Shown piece by piece: positions 63,976 to 64,000 of a stretch of DNA of 64,000 nt. The notes under the pieces were generated by a model. The model was not told the origin of the DNA. It did no database searches and saw only the letters and a program-made list of their open reading frames with translations. Each line of letters begins with the position of its first letter. The stretch's first letter is position 1. Position numbers and translations under genes: made by a program. Origin of the DNA: Cephalopachus bancanus (taxonomy: Eukaryota; Chordata; Mammalia; Primates; Tarsiidae); the NCBI GenBank assembly GCA_027257055.1, contig JAPVLO010000056.1, positions 6,622,501-6,686,500 on the forward strand, in the 5' to 3' direction.

Positions 63976-64000
63976 CATGTATAGTTTTTAAAATTGCATT

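Overview
The window is nuclear DNA from a primate. It covers the 5' end of the transcription factor gene NFIA (nuclear factor I A) on the + strand, in an AT-rich landscape full of interspersed repeats. Exon 1 encodes MYSPLCLTQ (8400-8426) and exon 2 is a 532-bp exon encoding the NFI DNA-binding domain (13842-14373). Residues [22 protein letters not shown] and KKPPCCVL fit NFIA rather than NFIB, as I know those families. Dimeric 7SL-derived Alu elements place the host among primates. The Alu copies have a contracted 'ctcagcctg' 5' end and a 'ctacaataaatcaaaaaat' linker, and the L1 3' ends do not match human L1PA. I therefore infer a strepsirrhine (lemur/loris/galago type) rather than an ape or monkey; the species is not proven. 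Layout: (1) 1-2390 upstream flank with an Alu monomer and old L2/MIR. (2) 2400-3820 a separate upstream CpG-rich block with CCAAT, octamer and GC-box motifs, probably an alternative or antisense promoter. (3) 3820-7500 upstream flank, including a perfect palindromic NFI binding site at 6858-6872. (4) 7540-9500 the main CpG island: promoter, 5' leader with four short upstream ORFs and a pyrimidine tract, coding exon 1, and a very G-rich start of intron 1. (5) 8427-13841 intron 1. (6) Exon 2. (7) 14374-64000 the first 49.6 kb of a long intron 2. It has no convincing gene but about a dozen Alu elements (many with visible target-site duplications), lineage-type L1 3' ends, an old L1 interrupted by a mariner transposon, many MIR/L2 relics and several microsatellites. 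There are no bacterial-type operons, CRISPR arrays, rRNA or tRNA genes. The only protein gene I can support is NFIA. The most notable observations are regulatory (an NFI palindrome upstream of NFIA suggesting autoregulation, a doubled inverted octamer just upstream of the CpG island, four uORFs) and mutational: a 57-bp piece of a MIR copied in perfect inverted form into an Alu 1 kb away, a ~108-bp internal mariner fragment duplicated 1 kb away, and an inverted pair of GGGA/TCCC expansions. Together these suggest short-range templated insertion.
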